This document shows positions 1-8,351 of a stretch of DNA of 64,000 nt, piece by piece. The stretch comes from CAZCDS01 sp964497585 (GTDB lineage Bacteria > Desulfobacterota > Desulfomonilia > Desulfomonilales > Desulfomonilaceae), in NCBI GenBank assembly GCA_964497585.1, contig CAZCDS010000004.1:148247-212246 (forward strand), written 5' to 3'. The translations under genes were made by a program, and so were the position numbers. Within the stretch, counting starts at the first letter, position 1; each line of letters starts with the position of its first letter. The notes under the pieces were generated by a model. That model was given only the letters and a program-made list of their open reading frames with translations. It was not told where the DNA came from and did not search any database.

Positions 1-495
1 GGTGGCGCCAATCCCCACGATCCAATTGAGAAGCACCTGCCGCTGAAGTCCTCGAAGACCACCCGAATAGAGAGCGTAAGGCCAGCGGAACCCAAGAGCC
101 ACTCCCATGAGCATTACTGACTGCTGAATCCCCTCCGACGACATGTGTTCCGGTCTGAGCCAGTGGTGGGCTATCCAATAAGAGGACGCGACGACCACCA
201 GAGCGATCCCCAGGGCGACGACCCAATAGATGCACTCGAGCGTCCTGATGAGATCCCTCATTCGCCGTTCATTTCCCGAAGAAGCGGACAGACGAGCGAC
301 CTCCCGAATCGTGGTGACGTTCAGGCCTAAGTCAAGAATCTGGAAAATCCCGGCCAGCGAGCCGAAGAACCCCACGAGTCCGTAGGATTCGATCCCCATT
401 AACGTGATGTACAGGGGAACGAAAATGAACCCCGTTAATGAGGTCCAGAACTGTCCTATGTAATTCGCGACGACATTATGCTTTACCTGGGACAC
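1..495 (-). CDS. Wzx-like polysaccharide flippase, N-terminal part (runs off window)
   Basis: The minus-strand frame from a GTG at 495 stays open to base 1, giving the first 165 residues of a membrane protein. The start is bounded by an in-frame TAG immediately upstream (496-498). Segments such as YIGQFWTSLTGFIFVPLY, GFFGSLAGIFQILDLGLN and YALYSGGLRGLQRQ match the N-terminal pattern of O-antigen/teichoic-acid flippases of the MATE-like MVF superfamily: helix 1, helix 2, an amphipathic loop, then helix 3. The family moves lipid-linked oligosaccharides across the inner membrane. It lies downstream of the nucleotide-sugar dehydratase at 655-2667 on the same strand, consistent with a surface-polysaccharide locus extending to the left. 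The ribosome-binding site is weak, so the start is provisional. Confidence 0.72.
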   Translation of the reverse strand, partial: MSQVKHNVVANYIGQFWTSLTGFIFVPLYITLMGIESYGLVGFFGSLAGIFQILDLGLNVTTIREVARLSASSGNERRMRDLIRTLECIYWVVALGIALVVVASSYWIAHHWLRPEHMSSEGIQQSVMLMGVALGFRWPYALYSGGLRGLQRQVLLNWIVGIGAT

Positions 496-654
496 CTAAC
501 AGTCGCCACCCAGTATCGTAGTGGAAGGAGAATAGAGGAGCCTCCAGGGAAGGGCCGTCGTACACGAAGACCGTCCCCACTCCCGTCTCTCCAAAAGCTG
601 CTCGATTCTCGGGCCGGCAGGCCGTCTGCCTTCGTTGGGGATCCGCGACGGTGG

Positions 655-2667
655 TCAGATTGGCAGCACACGAAACGAGCCGGAAACATCCTGGTCGTGT
701 TCAGCTTCGCCTGTGAATTCAGTCAGATCAACATCTTCAGTGGGCCGATATTCGGGAACGAGCCTCTGAAGCGCCTTTCGCACATCTTTGTACGCCGACG
801 GCCGTGAGAGTTCCTCTATAGTTCGATCGATTGCGGCAAGTACCTCACCCGGATCGGAAAGACTCCGGTTGACGATCTTGATCTTAGGGTGGGAAGTCGG
901 CAGATAGGATTCCTTGGTGTCCTTGAGTTCCTCGAAGAGCTTCTCGCCCGGTTTGAGACCTGTAAATTCTATGGGAATTTCATCGGAATTCCTTCCCGCA
1001 AGACTGATCAACTGACGGGCAAGGTCCACGATCTTCACGGGCTCGCCCATGTCCAGCATCATGATCCGACCCGAATAGCCGAGCGCGGCCGCCTGGAGTA
1101 GCAGAGTCACCGCCTCGGAAATGGTCATGAAATACCTTTTCACCTCAGGATGTGTGACGGTCACCGGACCGCCTTTGGCGATCTGCTCGAGGAAGATGGG
1201 GACAACGCTTCCCTCCGAGGCCAACACATTTCCAAATCTGACAGCCAGGAATTTCGTCGAGCTGAGTTGGTTCATCGCCTGGCTGTACATCTCGCAGACC
1301 CTCTTGGTGGCTCCCATTACGCTGCGCGGATTCACCGCCTTATCGGATGAAATCAGCGTGAAACGGTCGACTCCAACCTCAACGCAGGCCCTGGCCAGTG
1401 TTCGCATGCCTCCGACATTGTTGTTGAAACACTCTAGGGCATTTACTTCCTGCATGGCCACATGCTTGTGTGCGGCCGCGTGGAAGACTAGGGTGGGCCG
1501 GTGTCTCCTGAGTTCGCGGAGCACCGCCTCCCCATCTTTGACGTCGCAGAGAAGAGGGACCAGTGTCGGCCGTTGAGGCCGGACGGGCAGAGATGCCAGG
1601 CTGTTGTGAATGTGGAACAGGCTGTTTTCGGACCGTTCCATCAGGATAAGTCGCTCAGGACGACGTCTGAGAGCCTGCTGGCACAATTCCGACCCGATAC
1701 TCCCACCCGCGCCGGTTACGAGGATGGTCTTTCCTTCGATAAGATCCTGCACCTGATGGCTGTCGATGTGAATCTCCTCCCGTCCGAGGAGGTCGGTAAT
1801 AGTGATTTCCCTGAGTTGTTCAAGCGCGGGGGACTGCTCTATTATTTCGTGGAGACGGGGCAGTGTCTTGAGGGGGATGTTCAATTCCCTGAAGATGTCT
1901 CGAATTCGTTTCATCTGGGATCGATCTGCAGAGGGCATGGCAACGATGGCGGTATCCACGCGAGTGTGCTCAACGAAACTCTTTGCCGCGTCCACGGGAC
2001 CCTCCACACGTATTCCGTGCACGGACATCCCTTTCTTTGCAGGATCGTCGTCAAAGAACGCTACCACGCGATACCCCGATTCGGGATTCCTCCTGATCTC
2101 TCTGATCAGCATCTCTGCCGCATCGCCGGACCCGATTATGACCGTCCTGAGGCCCTCCTCACGGTTCATCCGCTGCACACGCGGTACCACTTCCTCCCGT
2201 ATGAACCGGGCGCTGATCCTGAGACCGCCGATCAGGACAAGGCTGAGCAACCAATCAATACAGATCACGCCTCTGGGGATCCGCAGCGAGAAGTGTATCA
2301 AAGACAAGCACAGGAGTATGGCCGCGCACAGCGTGGCAAAGATTGTGAGAAACGCAATATGCCTTATGCCGACGTAACGCCAGCCCGTGGCGTGCCCCCG
2401 AAGAAGGTAAAAGAGAAAGGCCTTCGCCAAGGCGACGTACGGCAGAAGGTGCAGACACTGGTTCCAGTAGTAATCGGGTACGGTAAAATCAAAGCGTAAT
2501 TGGTACGCTAGCCAAAACGCCGTCCCGCTTACAATGACAATTCCCAGAAACAACAGGTGGTTGTATCGGATTCGCCGCACCAGAGCAATCAGGTGCCGGT
2601 ACACTCGCATGAGTTGAACATTCACGTCTCGCACCAAAGAGCCACTGAAGATAAGCTTCGCCTCCAT
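655..2667 (-). CDS. FlaA1/CapD/PglF-type membrane nucleotide-sugar 4,6-dehydratase
   Basis: 670 residues, the usual length of the long, membrane-bound PglF/CapD class. The N-terminus has about four hydrophobic helices (residues 37-150). A first Rossmann-like CoA-binding fold follows at about 173-290 (VIIGSGDAAEMLIRE). The catalytic extended SDR domain starts near 312, with nucleotide-binding TGAGGSIG (318-325), SSDKAVNP (440-447) and MGATK (451-455). The last motif has Met in place of the Tyr of YxxxK, which is characteristic of UDP-GlcNAc/UDP-HexNAc C6-dehydratases. The family converts UDP-GlcNAc-type sugars to 4-keto-6-deoxy forms for capsule, O-antigen or protein glycan synthesis. Met20 is an alternative start, as neither has a strong ribosome site. 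Exact substrate cannot be told from sequence. Confidence 0.93.
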   Translation of the reverse strand: MEAKLIFSGSLVRDVNVQLMRVYRHLIALVRRIRYNHLLFLGIVIVSGTAFWLAYQLRFDFTVPDYYWNQCLHLLPYVALAKAFLFYLLRGHATGWRYVGIRHIAFLTIFATLCAAILLCLSLIHFSLRIPRGVICIDWLLSLVLIGGLRISARFIREEVVPRVQRMNREEGLRTVIIGSGDAAEMLIREIRRNPESGYRVVAFFDDDPAKKGMSVHGIRVEGPVDAAKSFVEHTRVDTAIVAMPSADRSQMKRIRDIFRELNIPLKTLPRLHEIIEQSPALEQLREITITDLLGREEIHIDSHQVQDLIEGKTILVTGAGGSIGSELCQQALRRRPERLILMERSENSLFHIHNSLASLPVRPQRPTLVPLLCDVKDGEAVLRELRRHRPTLVFHAAAHKHVAMQEVNALECFNNNVGGMRTLARACVEVGVDRFTLISSDKAVNPRSVMGATKRVCEMYSQAMNQLSSTKFLAVRFGNVLASEGSVVPIFLEQIAKGGPVTVTHPEVKRYFMTISEAVTLLLQAAALGYSGRIMMLDMGEPVKIVDLARQLISLAGRNSDEIPIEFTGLKPGEKLFEELKDTKESYLPTSHPKIKIVNRSLSDPGEVLAAIDRTIEELSRPSAYKDVRKALQRLVPEYRPTEDVDLTEFTGEAEHDQDVSGSFRVLPI

Positions 2668-3096
2668 ACCACATAAGGTATCATCTTGATATATTTGGCT
2701 TTCATAGCGATGTGCCGCCTGGGGCTACGCATTTTTCTCCTCGAATCCAAGGGTGAAAATTCTCGTCTCCCCGGGGGAGTGGGATTACAGCCTGCCGGCT
2801 CGTTTCGCGCGTGCGCGACATGAGGCAGGGGTAAAAAATACTAAACGAAAGCCTCTCCTTTAGCAAGCAACCAGTGCGGCGGAGAGGGGTGGCGGAGCAA
2901 ATCGCCGCGTCAGTCCATGGGACCCGCCCAGCGCTGAAGTCCGGGACCAAGCAAAACACGATTGGCGGACGAGGCATGAGACGAAATTACTTATCTACCC
3001 TGTGCTCTTATCCTTCAGTGGTCGAAGTATTTGATATCTTCCCGCTTCGTGCATCTCTTTTGGCCTAATCTTTTTCCTCGCCGGAGAGCACCCTGG
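2668..3096. other. intergenic, no gene seen
   Basis: 429 bases between the acyl-CoA ligase stop and the dehydratase start. No frame here has a convincing ribosome site or recognisable protein. A short GC-rich palindrome, TCGCGC-GT-GCGCGA, lies near 2803-2816. The dehydratase promoter presumably lies in this stretch, but no consensus boxes can be assigned. Confidence 0.5.
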
Positions 3097-4767
3097 TCAA
3101 GCCGTCAATTTTCTCTGTTCTTCCGCACGCATTTCACGACGGAGCATCTTGCCGACTTTGGATTTCGGCAACATGTCGCGGAATTCTATGTAGTGCGGAA
3201 CCTTGTACGGCGCGAGACGATCACGACACCAATTGATGAGTTCATAGCTGCTCAGCCCGCGTACATCCTGCTTCATGACGACGAAAGCTTTGATTCGCTC
3301 ACCGACTTTGTCGTCCGGGATGCCCACAACGCACGCGGCCACCACTGCAGGATGCTCCTGGAGTATCCGTTCGATCTCGGCCGCTGCGACCCGGTAGCCT
3401 TTATGTTTGATCATGTCGACGGACCGGTCCATAAAGAAGAGCCAGCCCTGTTCATCCTCGCGTATGACGTCCTTTGTGCGGTACCAGATTTCTCCCTCCA
3501 GTTCCAGAAAGGAGTCCGCGGTCTCCTCAGGCTTTTTCCAATATGCCTTGACACCCCAGGGCATTGCACCGAGCAGCTCTCCCGCCTGGCCCGGCGCCAC
3601 GGGCTGCAGAGTCTCGGGGTCCACGAGCTTGACCTTGCTCCCTTCGGTTATCTTCCCGATGCTGCCTTCGGGCGGCTCTCCGGACTCCGCATACGAGAGC
3701 GTAATCGCCCCGCAGAACTCGGTGGTTCCGTAGCCCTGGTACAGGGGAACGCCGATCGTGTTCTTCCACCGTTTTGCCACCTCCACCGGGAGCACGTCCC
3801 CGCCCACGCCGCAGTAGCGCAGCGAACTTAGATCGTAGAGGTTCAATCGATCGTGTTCCAGGATCATCCGATAGAGCGCGGGCACCGCGAACATGTTCGT
3901 GGCCCGGTGATACTCGATCTGGTGCAACAGACCGTCCAAAACTACTCGTGGGAGGATGATGAGCGTTTCTCCACCTTCGAGCAATGGAGTTGCCATCTCC
4001 ATCTGCCCGATCACGTGGTACATAGGGGCTGCCAGTGCCGTCACCGCTTCACCGGCAGGCACGACGCCCAGGCCGGCTTTCCGCCACTCTCGGATGTTGT
4101 TCAGGAAAAGGCCGGAGGAGAGGGGCACACCCTTGGGGAATCCCGTGGTCCCACCCGTGTAGACGATAAGGGCAGTACTATCGGGGTCCCGGGGTTGAAA
4201 GCCCGGCAGATCATCGGGACGACCCCGCTTGAGGAGCTGCTTAAATCCGTATACTTCAGGACCCTGCGGGGAACGGCCTCTGGCAACTCTTTCCAGGCCC
4301 CGCGCAATGGCTCGTTTCCACCAGGGCACGAGGTCAAGTACGTTTGTATGAACCACGCGCTTCAACGGCGTTACAGGAAGCACCTCGGCAACGTAGTTGA
4401 AGTTGCTGTCCATACAGAAGATGGTATCAGCTCCGCAGTCGGAAGCCAGATACTTCAGGTCGTAGGCCGAATAGACCGGGGCTACCGGAACAGCGATCGC
4501 CCCGAGCCTCTGCAAAGCCAACCAGGCAATGACCGTCTGGGGCAGGTTGTACAAATAGAGGATCGCGGCTTGGTCCGGTGCCAGGCCCATCCGGCGCAGG
4601 GACGCGGCGAGGGAGAGTATCATCTCGTCAAGCCGACGAAAGCTGAACGTACAGCCTAGATAGATGAGTGCGGTCTTGTCAGGGGTCTTTCGGACCCTCT
4701 CTTGAAAGGCTGCGTACAGGCCCTTTGCAGGGTATTCCGCTCGGGTATCGGCCACTTCATACTCCAA
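3097..4767 (-). CDS. AMP-forming acyl-CoA synthetase (long-chain fatty acid-CoA ligase family)
   Basis: 556 residues, full length for the ANL adenylating superfamily. The P-loop-like YTGGTTGFPKG is at 203-213 and the A5-type YGTTE at 346-350. The hinge and A8 region reads WYRTKDVIREDEQGWLFF followed by DMIKHKGYRVAAAEIE. The C-terminal catalytic lysine region PKSKVGKMLRRE is near 541. The enzyme activates a carboxylic acid to acyl-AMP and then to acyl-CoA in the cytoplasm; chain length cannot be read from sequence. Its start overlaps the end of the LivF-like ATPase by 11 bp, indicating translational coupling. Such ligase-LivF pairings are common in syntrophic deltaproteobacteria, suggesting activation of an imported carboxylate (inference). 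Confidence 0.93.
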   Translation of the reverse strand: MEYEVADTRAEYPAKGLYAAFQERVRKTPDKTALIYLGCTFSFRRLDEMILSLAASLRRMGLAPDQAAILYLYNLPQTVIAWLALQRLGAIAVPVAPVYSAYDLKYLASDCGADTIFCMDSNFNYVAEVLPVTPLKRVVHTNVLDLVPWWKRAIARGLERVARGRSPQGPEVYGFKQLLKRGRPDDLPGFQPRDPDSTALIVYTGGTTGFPKGVPLSSGLFLNNIREWRKAGLGVVPAGEAVTALAAPMYHVIGQMEMATPLLEGGETLIILPRVVLDGLLHQIEYHRATNMFAVPALYRMILEHDRLNLYDLSSLRYCGVGGDVLPVEVAKRWKNTIGVPLYQGYGTTEFCGAITLSYAESGEPPEGSIGKITEGSKVKLVDPETLQPVAPGQAGELLGAMPWGVKAYWKKPEETADSFLELEGEIWYRTKDVIREDEQGWLFFMDRSVDMIKHKGYRVAAAEIERILQEHPAVVAACVVGIPDDKVGERIKAFVVMKQDVRGLSSYELINWCRDRLAPYKVPHYIEFRDMLPKSKVGKMLRREMRAEEQRKLTA

Positions 4768-5503
4768 GATAGGCTGATTTCACTTCAGGATTGTCCATCA
4801 CCTCGTCTCGACTCCCGGAGAAAACCAACATCCCGTTCTCGATAACATAGCCTCGATCGATAATGGGTATTATGGGACGGGCGAACTGCTCGCTGACGAG
4901 AATCGTGATACCCTCTTCGCTGATCCGGTTGACGGCTCGGGCGAGATCAGCCTGTAACAGTGGGCTTAGGCCCAACAAGGGCTCGTCCATGAGCAGCAGA
5001 CGGGGTCGAGCCATCAGCCCGATGCCGATGGCCAGCATTTGTTGTTCTCCGCCACTCAGGAGACCGGCCCGGCGCCTTCTCAGCCTCTTGAGTTGGGGGA
5101 AAATTGCCAGAACCGAATCGATCCCATTTTTCACCCAGCCCCGCGGAGCCAGGTACCCGGCTATTTTCAGATTCTCCAGCACGTCGCTGTCCCGAAAGAT
5201 GGGATGCCTCTCCTGGCACAGCACGATACCGCGTTTCACGCGTCGGCTCGGCGACATGGTGATTACGTCCCGGCCTTCGAAGATCACCCGGCCCATAATG
5301 GTGATTCGTTCTCCTCCACGACGCTCTTCCTTCTTTTTCAGGTCGAGCAGTAGACCCGAGACTGTGTTCATCAAGGTGGTCTTGCCCGCGCTGTTGGAAC
5401 CGAGCACTGCAACGACCTCCCCCTGTCCGACCTCAAGGGAAAGGTCATTCAGAGCCAGCGCGTTCTCGAAGAAGACTAAAAGGTTGGTTACCTTAAGCAT
5501 CAC
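4757..5503 (-). CDS. LivF-type ABC transporter ATP-binding protein
   Basis: 248 residues. Walker A is GSNSAGKTTL (about 35-44), signature LSGGEQQM, Walker B LLLMDEPLLGLSP, then the D-loop and switch region ITILVSEQFARPIIPIIDR. Spacing and the ERHPIFRDSDVLENL segment fit LivF, the second ATPase of branched-chain amino-acid-type (HAAT) importers. No LivG, LivH, LivM or binding protein lies in the window, so it either completes a transporter encoded elsewhere or is an isolated subunit. The gene overlaps the downstream acyl-CoA ligase by 11 bp, so the cargo may be a carboxylate that the ligase activates (inference). An insertion (LDLKKKEERRGGERITIMG) after Walker A is charged and unusual. Confidence 0.88.
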   Translation of the reverse strand: MMLKVTNLLVFFENALALNDLSLEVGQGEVVAVLGSNSAGKTTLMNTVSGLLLDLKKKEERRGGERITIMGRVIFEGRDVITMSPSRRVKRGIVLCQERHPIFRDSDVLENLKIAGYLAPRGWVKNGIDSVLAIFPQLKRLRRRRAGLLSGGEQQMLAIGIGLMARPRLLLMDEPLLGLSPLLQADLARAVNRISEEGITILVSEQFARPIIPIIDRGYVIENGMLVFSGSRDEVMDNPEVKSAYLGV

Positions 5504-5773
5504 GCATCTCAGCTCAAATTGCGATAGGCTTCCGAGTCAAAGGCCGCGTGAAGCGTCGCAGTGTCCCTCCCTGCGCGTGAGGGTGCAGGGAGATCTCTCG
5601 GCTCGCGGACATGGCCCTTGTTCTCATGGCAGTTCACGATCAAATGGGTGAAGGGCGCGTCGTACCGAAGGGCTTCGAAAATACCCTCTCGCGCCCCGGC
5701 CAAAGGGTCGGCGAGGGCCCATTTCGCCGCCTAAGGAAAAGACAAGTGGTCCTTCCTTGGTCGTGCCTTGGTT

Positions 5774-6217
5774 TCAATCGGCGTCCCGATCGCCGCGCCC
5801 GTTTCCCATAACCTGCACAACCAACCTTCGATTCCGCGATCTGTTGTCGAAATCGAGAAAAACCACCTGTTGCCAGGTGCCCAGGCAGAGCCTGCCGTCG
5901 ACGACCGGAATCCCAAGCGAGGGCTTCAATAGGGCCGATCTCACGTGTGAGAACCCGTTCCCGTCGTGCCAGCGCAGGTTGTGAGCATAGTCTGCATCCT
6001 CCGGAGCGAGTCTCTCGATCGCCCGTCTGAGGTCGTTTATCGCGCCGGATTCGAACTCAATGGTTGTGATCGCGCCGGTTGAGCCGGGGTTGATAACGGT
6101 GAGCAGGCCGTCCTTCACTCCGGACTCGCCAAGGCACCGCTCCAGGCCTGCAGTGATGTCCCGGCAGTCGCAAAAGCCCTCGGTCTGCAGCTCCAGAACG
6201 GAATTGTGCACGATCAC
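5774..6217 (-). CDS. yjbQ: YjbQ family protein (UPF0047, thiamine-phosphate-synthase-like)
   Basis: 147 residues, close to the 135-140 typical of UPF0047. Conserved blocks are visible: GLLTVINPGSTGAITTIEFE, YAHNLRWHDGNGFSHVRSAL and GRLCLGTWQQVVFLDFDNR, ending VVQVMG. Known members are small beta-sheet oligomers with a histidine-rich site. The E. coli protein has weak thiamin-phosphate synthase activity, but the physiological role is unsettled. In canonical members the Gly-Ser-Thr-Gly region reads H-x-T-x-x; here a His is replaced (INPGSTGA), so activity may differ. It sits about 270 bp upstream of the LivF-like gene on the same strand. Confidence 0.85.
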   Translation of the reverse strand: MIVHNSVLELQTEGFCDCRDITAGLERCLGESGVKDGLLTVINPGSTGAITTIEFESGAINDLRRAIERLAPEDADYAHNLRWHDGNGFSHVRSALLKPSLGIPVVDGRLCLGTWQQVVFLDFDNRSRNRRLVVQVMGNGRGDRDAD

Positions 6218-6484
6218 CGAAAACGCTCCCGAAGTCCTCAGCGTGACTCGAACAGGGTTCCGTATTCTACCATCTCTCTCCGCCCGGTCAAACCCCCTGA
6301 GAAAGAAGATTGGTACCGGTCGTAGAAAAGGATCGATTATGCCCTCGATTGTTCTCTTGAGGACCTTGATTCAGACTCTCCCAAGCTGGGCCCCTTGGCC
6401 GGTCCAGCTTTCGACAGTACGGTGTGTGGCCGAGCAAACGTGCCGCGTGCGTTACCTCGGCTCACCTTTGTTTCGATCCCGCTC

Positions 6485-7612
6485 TCAGTGCCCGGCGAGG
6501 CGGGAAAAATCAGGTTTCAGTACCATGATGTGCCCGTCAAACTTACCGGTTTTGAACCTCGTGTAATGGAGAGGGCTGGGCCCGGCATGGAGCACGAGGT
6601 CTTCAGCGTCAAGCAATCCGTTGCTGTTCGCGTCTTCGGCCAGCGCGCCGATATGCTGATAGCTCTTCGCTCCGACATACCTCACTGCAAGAAGGTAGCC
6701 CGCGCGAACATCCGTGCCCCATCGGATCCGCCGCTCAGGATTGCCGTCACGAAGGTCAGACTCCAACACCTTGAGCAGACCTTTTACGAGCCCGGCAACA
6801 CACTGGTCCTTCTTGATCCGAGTGTTTTTCCATTTACAGTAGGCGGCCACCAGCACGTCCGCGCAATCCACCCCGATGTAATTGTGACTTTGATAGGGGA
6901 TCGACCCGAAGAGGCCCGGAACATTGAAAAAGGATGTGAGAAATCCCAGATACCCTTTGCCGTCTCTCCGGGAAACGCGGAACACCTTCGGATTAAGCCC
7001 TCGCTTGTCATTGTCTTCGATTCCGTATGACCTCACAGACGTGCCCGAGTCTTCCACTTCTACCTGGAACCAGAAACTCCCGACGGACTGCACGTCGGGC
7101 CGGCCTTCACCGGGGACACGGGTGATGAGCCCAGCCGGGGCCCGGTTTGCGACCCGCCGATGAGCTGAGTCAGGCGGATCGAAGGGCCGGATCTCCCATC
7201 GCCCCCTAAGCCCGACCAACTCTATTCTGTGGTATTTGATCTTCGCTAATCCGACCCACTTGTACGGATTCTTCTCCCAGGGATGATTTGCGTTCTTGTA
7301 CATCGGCGAGGTATCGGGCCGGATACGGAACCACCTCACTTTCCCGTTGGGAATCTTCCTGACCCTCAGCGAAACCCTTTGGCTCTTGAGCGGGTAGATC
7401 GACGTCGTCGTGATCCAGAGTCCACTGTCGATTCTGGCCTGGATCAGCAACCGCGGTTTACCCCGCGGCTCGACGTCTGTGGTTGGCCGTTGTGGGCCGT
7501 CTCCTGCAGCGCTGCTCAAAGGAAGCCGAAGATACGCGGGGAACGATACAGCCACCAACGTCATCACCAAAAAAACGAGAACGCTTCTCTTGAGGTCTTG
7601 CTCAGGTCGCAT
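6485..7612 (-). CDS. exported papain/NlpC-like protein with EF-hand-type loop
   Basis: 375 residues. An N-terminal hydrophobic segment (9-27) looks like a signal peptide or anchor. The N-terminal half (50-200) is beta-rich and unrecognised. The C-terminal half carries YIGVDCADVLVAAYC with Cys250 at the start of a hydrophobic helix, then H320 (QHIGALAED), an arrangement like papain-fold NlpC/P60 hydrolases. Immediately after the histidine, DANSNGLLDAED (327-338) is a canonical DxNxNGxxDxxD calcium-binding loop, as in dockerins and EF hands. I infer a periplasmic or exported thiol hydrolase stabilised by calcium; the substrate is unknown. A partial diverged copy lies at 19327-19800. Confidence 0.6.
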   Translation of the reverse strand: MRPEQDLKRSVLVFLVMTLVAVSFPAYLRLPLSSAAGDGPQRPTTDVEPRGKPRLLIQARIDSGLWITTTSIYPLKSQRVSLRVRKIPNGKVRWFRIRPDTSPMYKNANHPWEKNPYKWVGLAKIKYHRIELVGLRGRWEIRPFDPPDSAHRRVANRAPAGLITRVPGEGRPDVQSVGSFWFQVEVEDSGTSVRSYGIEDNDKRGLNPKVFRVSRRDGKGYLGFLTSFFNVPGLFGSIPYQSHNYIGVDCADVLVAAYCKWKNTRIKKDQCVAGLVKGLLKVLESDLRDGNPERRIRWGTDVRAGYLLAVRYVGAKSYQHIGALAEDANSNGLLDAEDLVLHAGPSPLHYTRFKTGKFDGHIMVLKPDFSRLAGH

Positions 7613-8351
7613 CTTTACCGTCTCCGATAGTCGCCATCGCGAGTCGGTCCACGCTCGCCTTGACCCTGGCGCCTTGGCGTCGCCCGACCAACAAGGAGGC
7701 GGCGCGCGCAGGCTTGACGGTCTCGCGGATCTTGGCCTTCGGCCGGAGTTTTTCCAAGGGGCCGTTTCGCGCGTGATACGGTTTGGATATCACAGATCAA
7801 GTTGATCATGCTAGCCCAGCGTAAACGTGTTTTCGATGTCGCCTATGCTTTCAATCTTTCCTGATTCTCGCCAAAAGCCTGCGCTGATCGGCTTTTGGAC
7901 ATCGCCTCGTTGGGCGATAAAGACTGGAGAGTGCCGCAAGCAGTCACGTCATACGGATGCGCTTTCGAATGAGCGAGATTCCGACGGATTCGTCCAGCCA
8001 CCTGTCAAATGAAATTCCCCTGGTCGTTCTTCGGCTAGAGAGGGGTACCGGACTTGCCCCGTTGAAACAAGGGGGATTTTGAAACCGGCCGGCCGGGCGC
8101 GGCAATGCCGCTTCTTTGCAGGCACATTGGTATCAGTCGTTTCAAGCCCTATGCCAAGCCGCATGCCACGAACCAACGTGAATAAAGAAATATCCAAAAA
8201 CCCTCTCAACCTGTGCGGAATGTGAGGTGTACCGGGCCAAAGACATGCCTCGTGAAACGATTCGGTATGCTTTGCCGGTTATGCGAAAGTATCCTAAGTG
8301 TTCCCGGCGAACAACCCGCGCCTTAGCCTCTCTATTGATGTGAGCCAGACA
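7613..8351. other. intergenic with two adjacent hairpin-forming inverted repeats
   Basis: About 740 bases with no supported gene. At 7871-7898 there is a perfect 9-bp inverted repeat, CCAAAAGCC and GGCTTTTGG around a 10-base loop. It is followed directly by ATCGCC/GGCGAT arms at 7901-7918. No T-run follows either, so intrinsic termination is not obvious. The remainder holds nothing I can assign. The stretch separates the RND operon end (8352) from the start of the NlpC-like gene (7612). Confidence 0.45.

Noticed and set aside
1501..2499. 332-codon plus-strand frame
   Set aside because: Lies antisense to the well-supported nucleotide-sugar dehydratase; no ribosome site, no protein-like motifs.
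3853..4659. 268-codon plus-strand frame
   Set aside because: Antisense to the acyl-CoA ligase.
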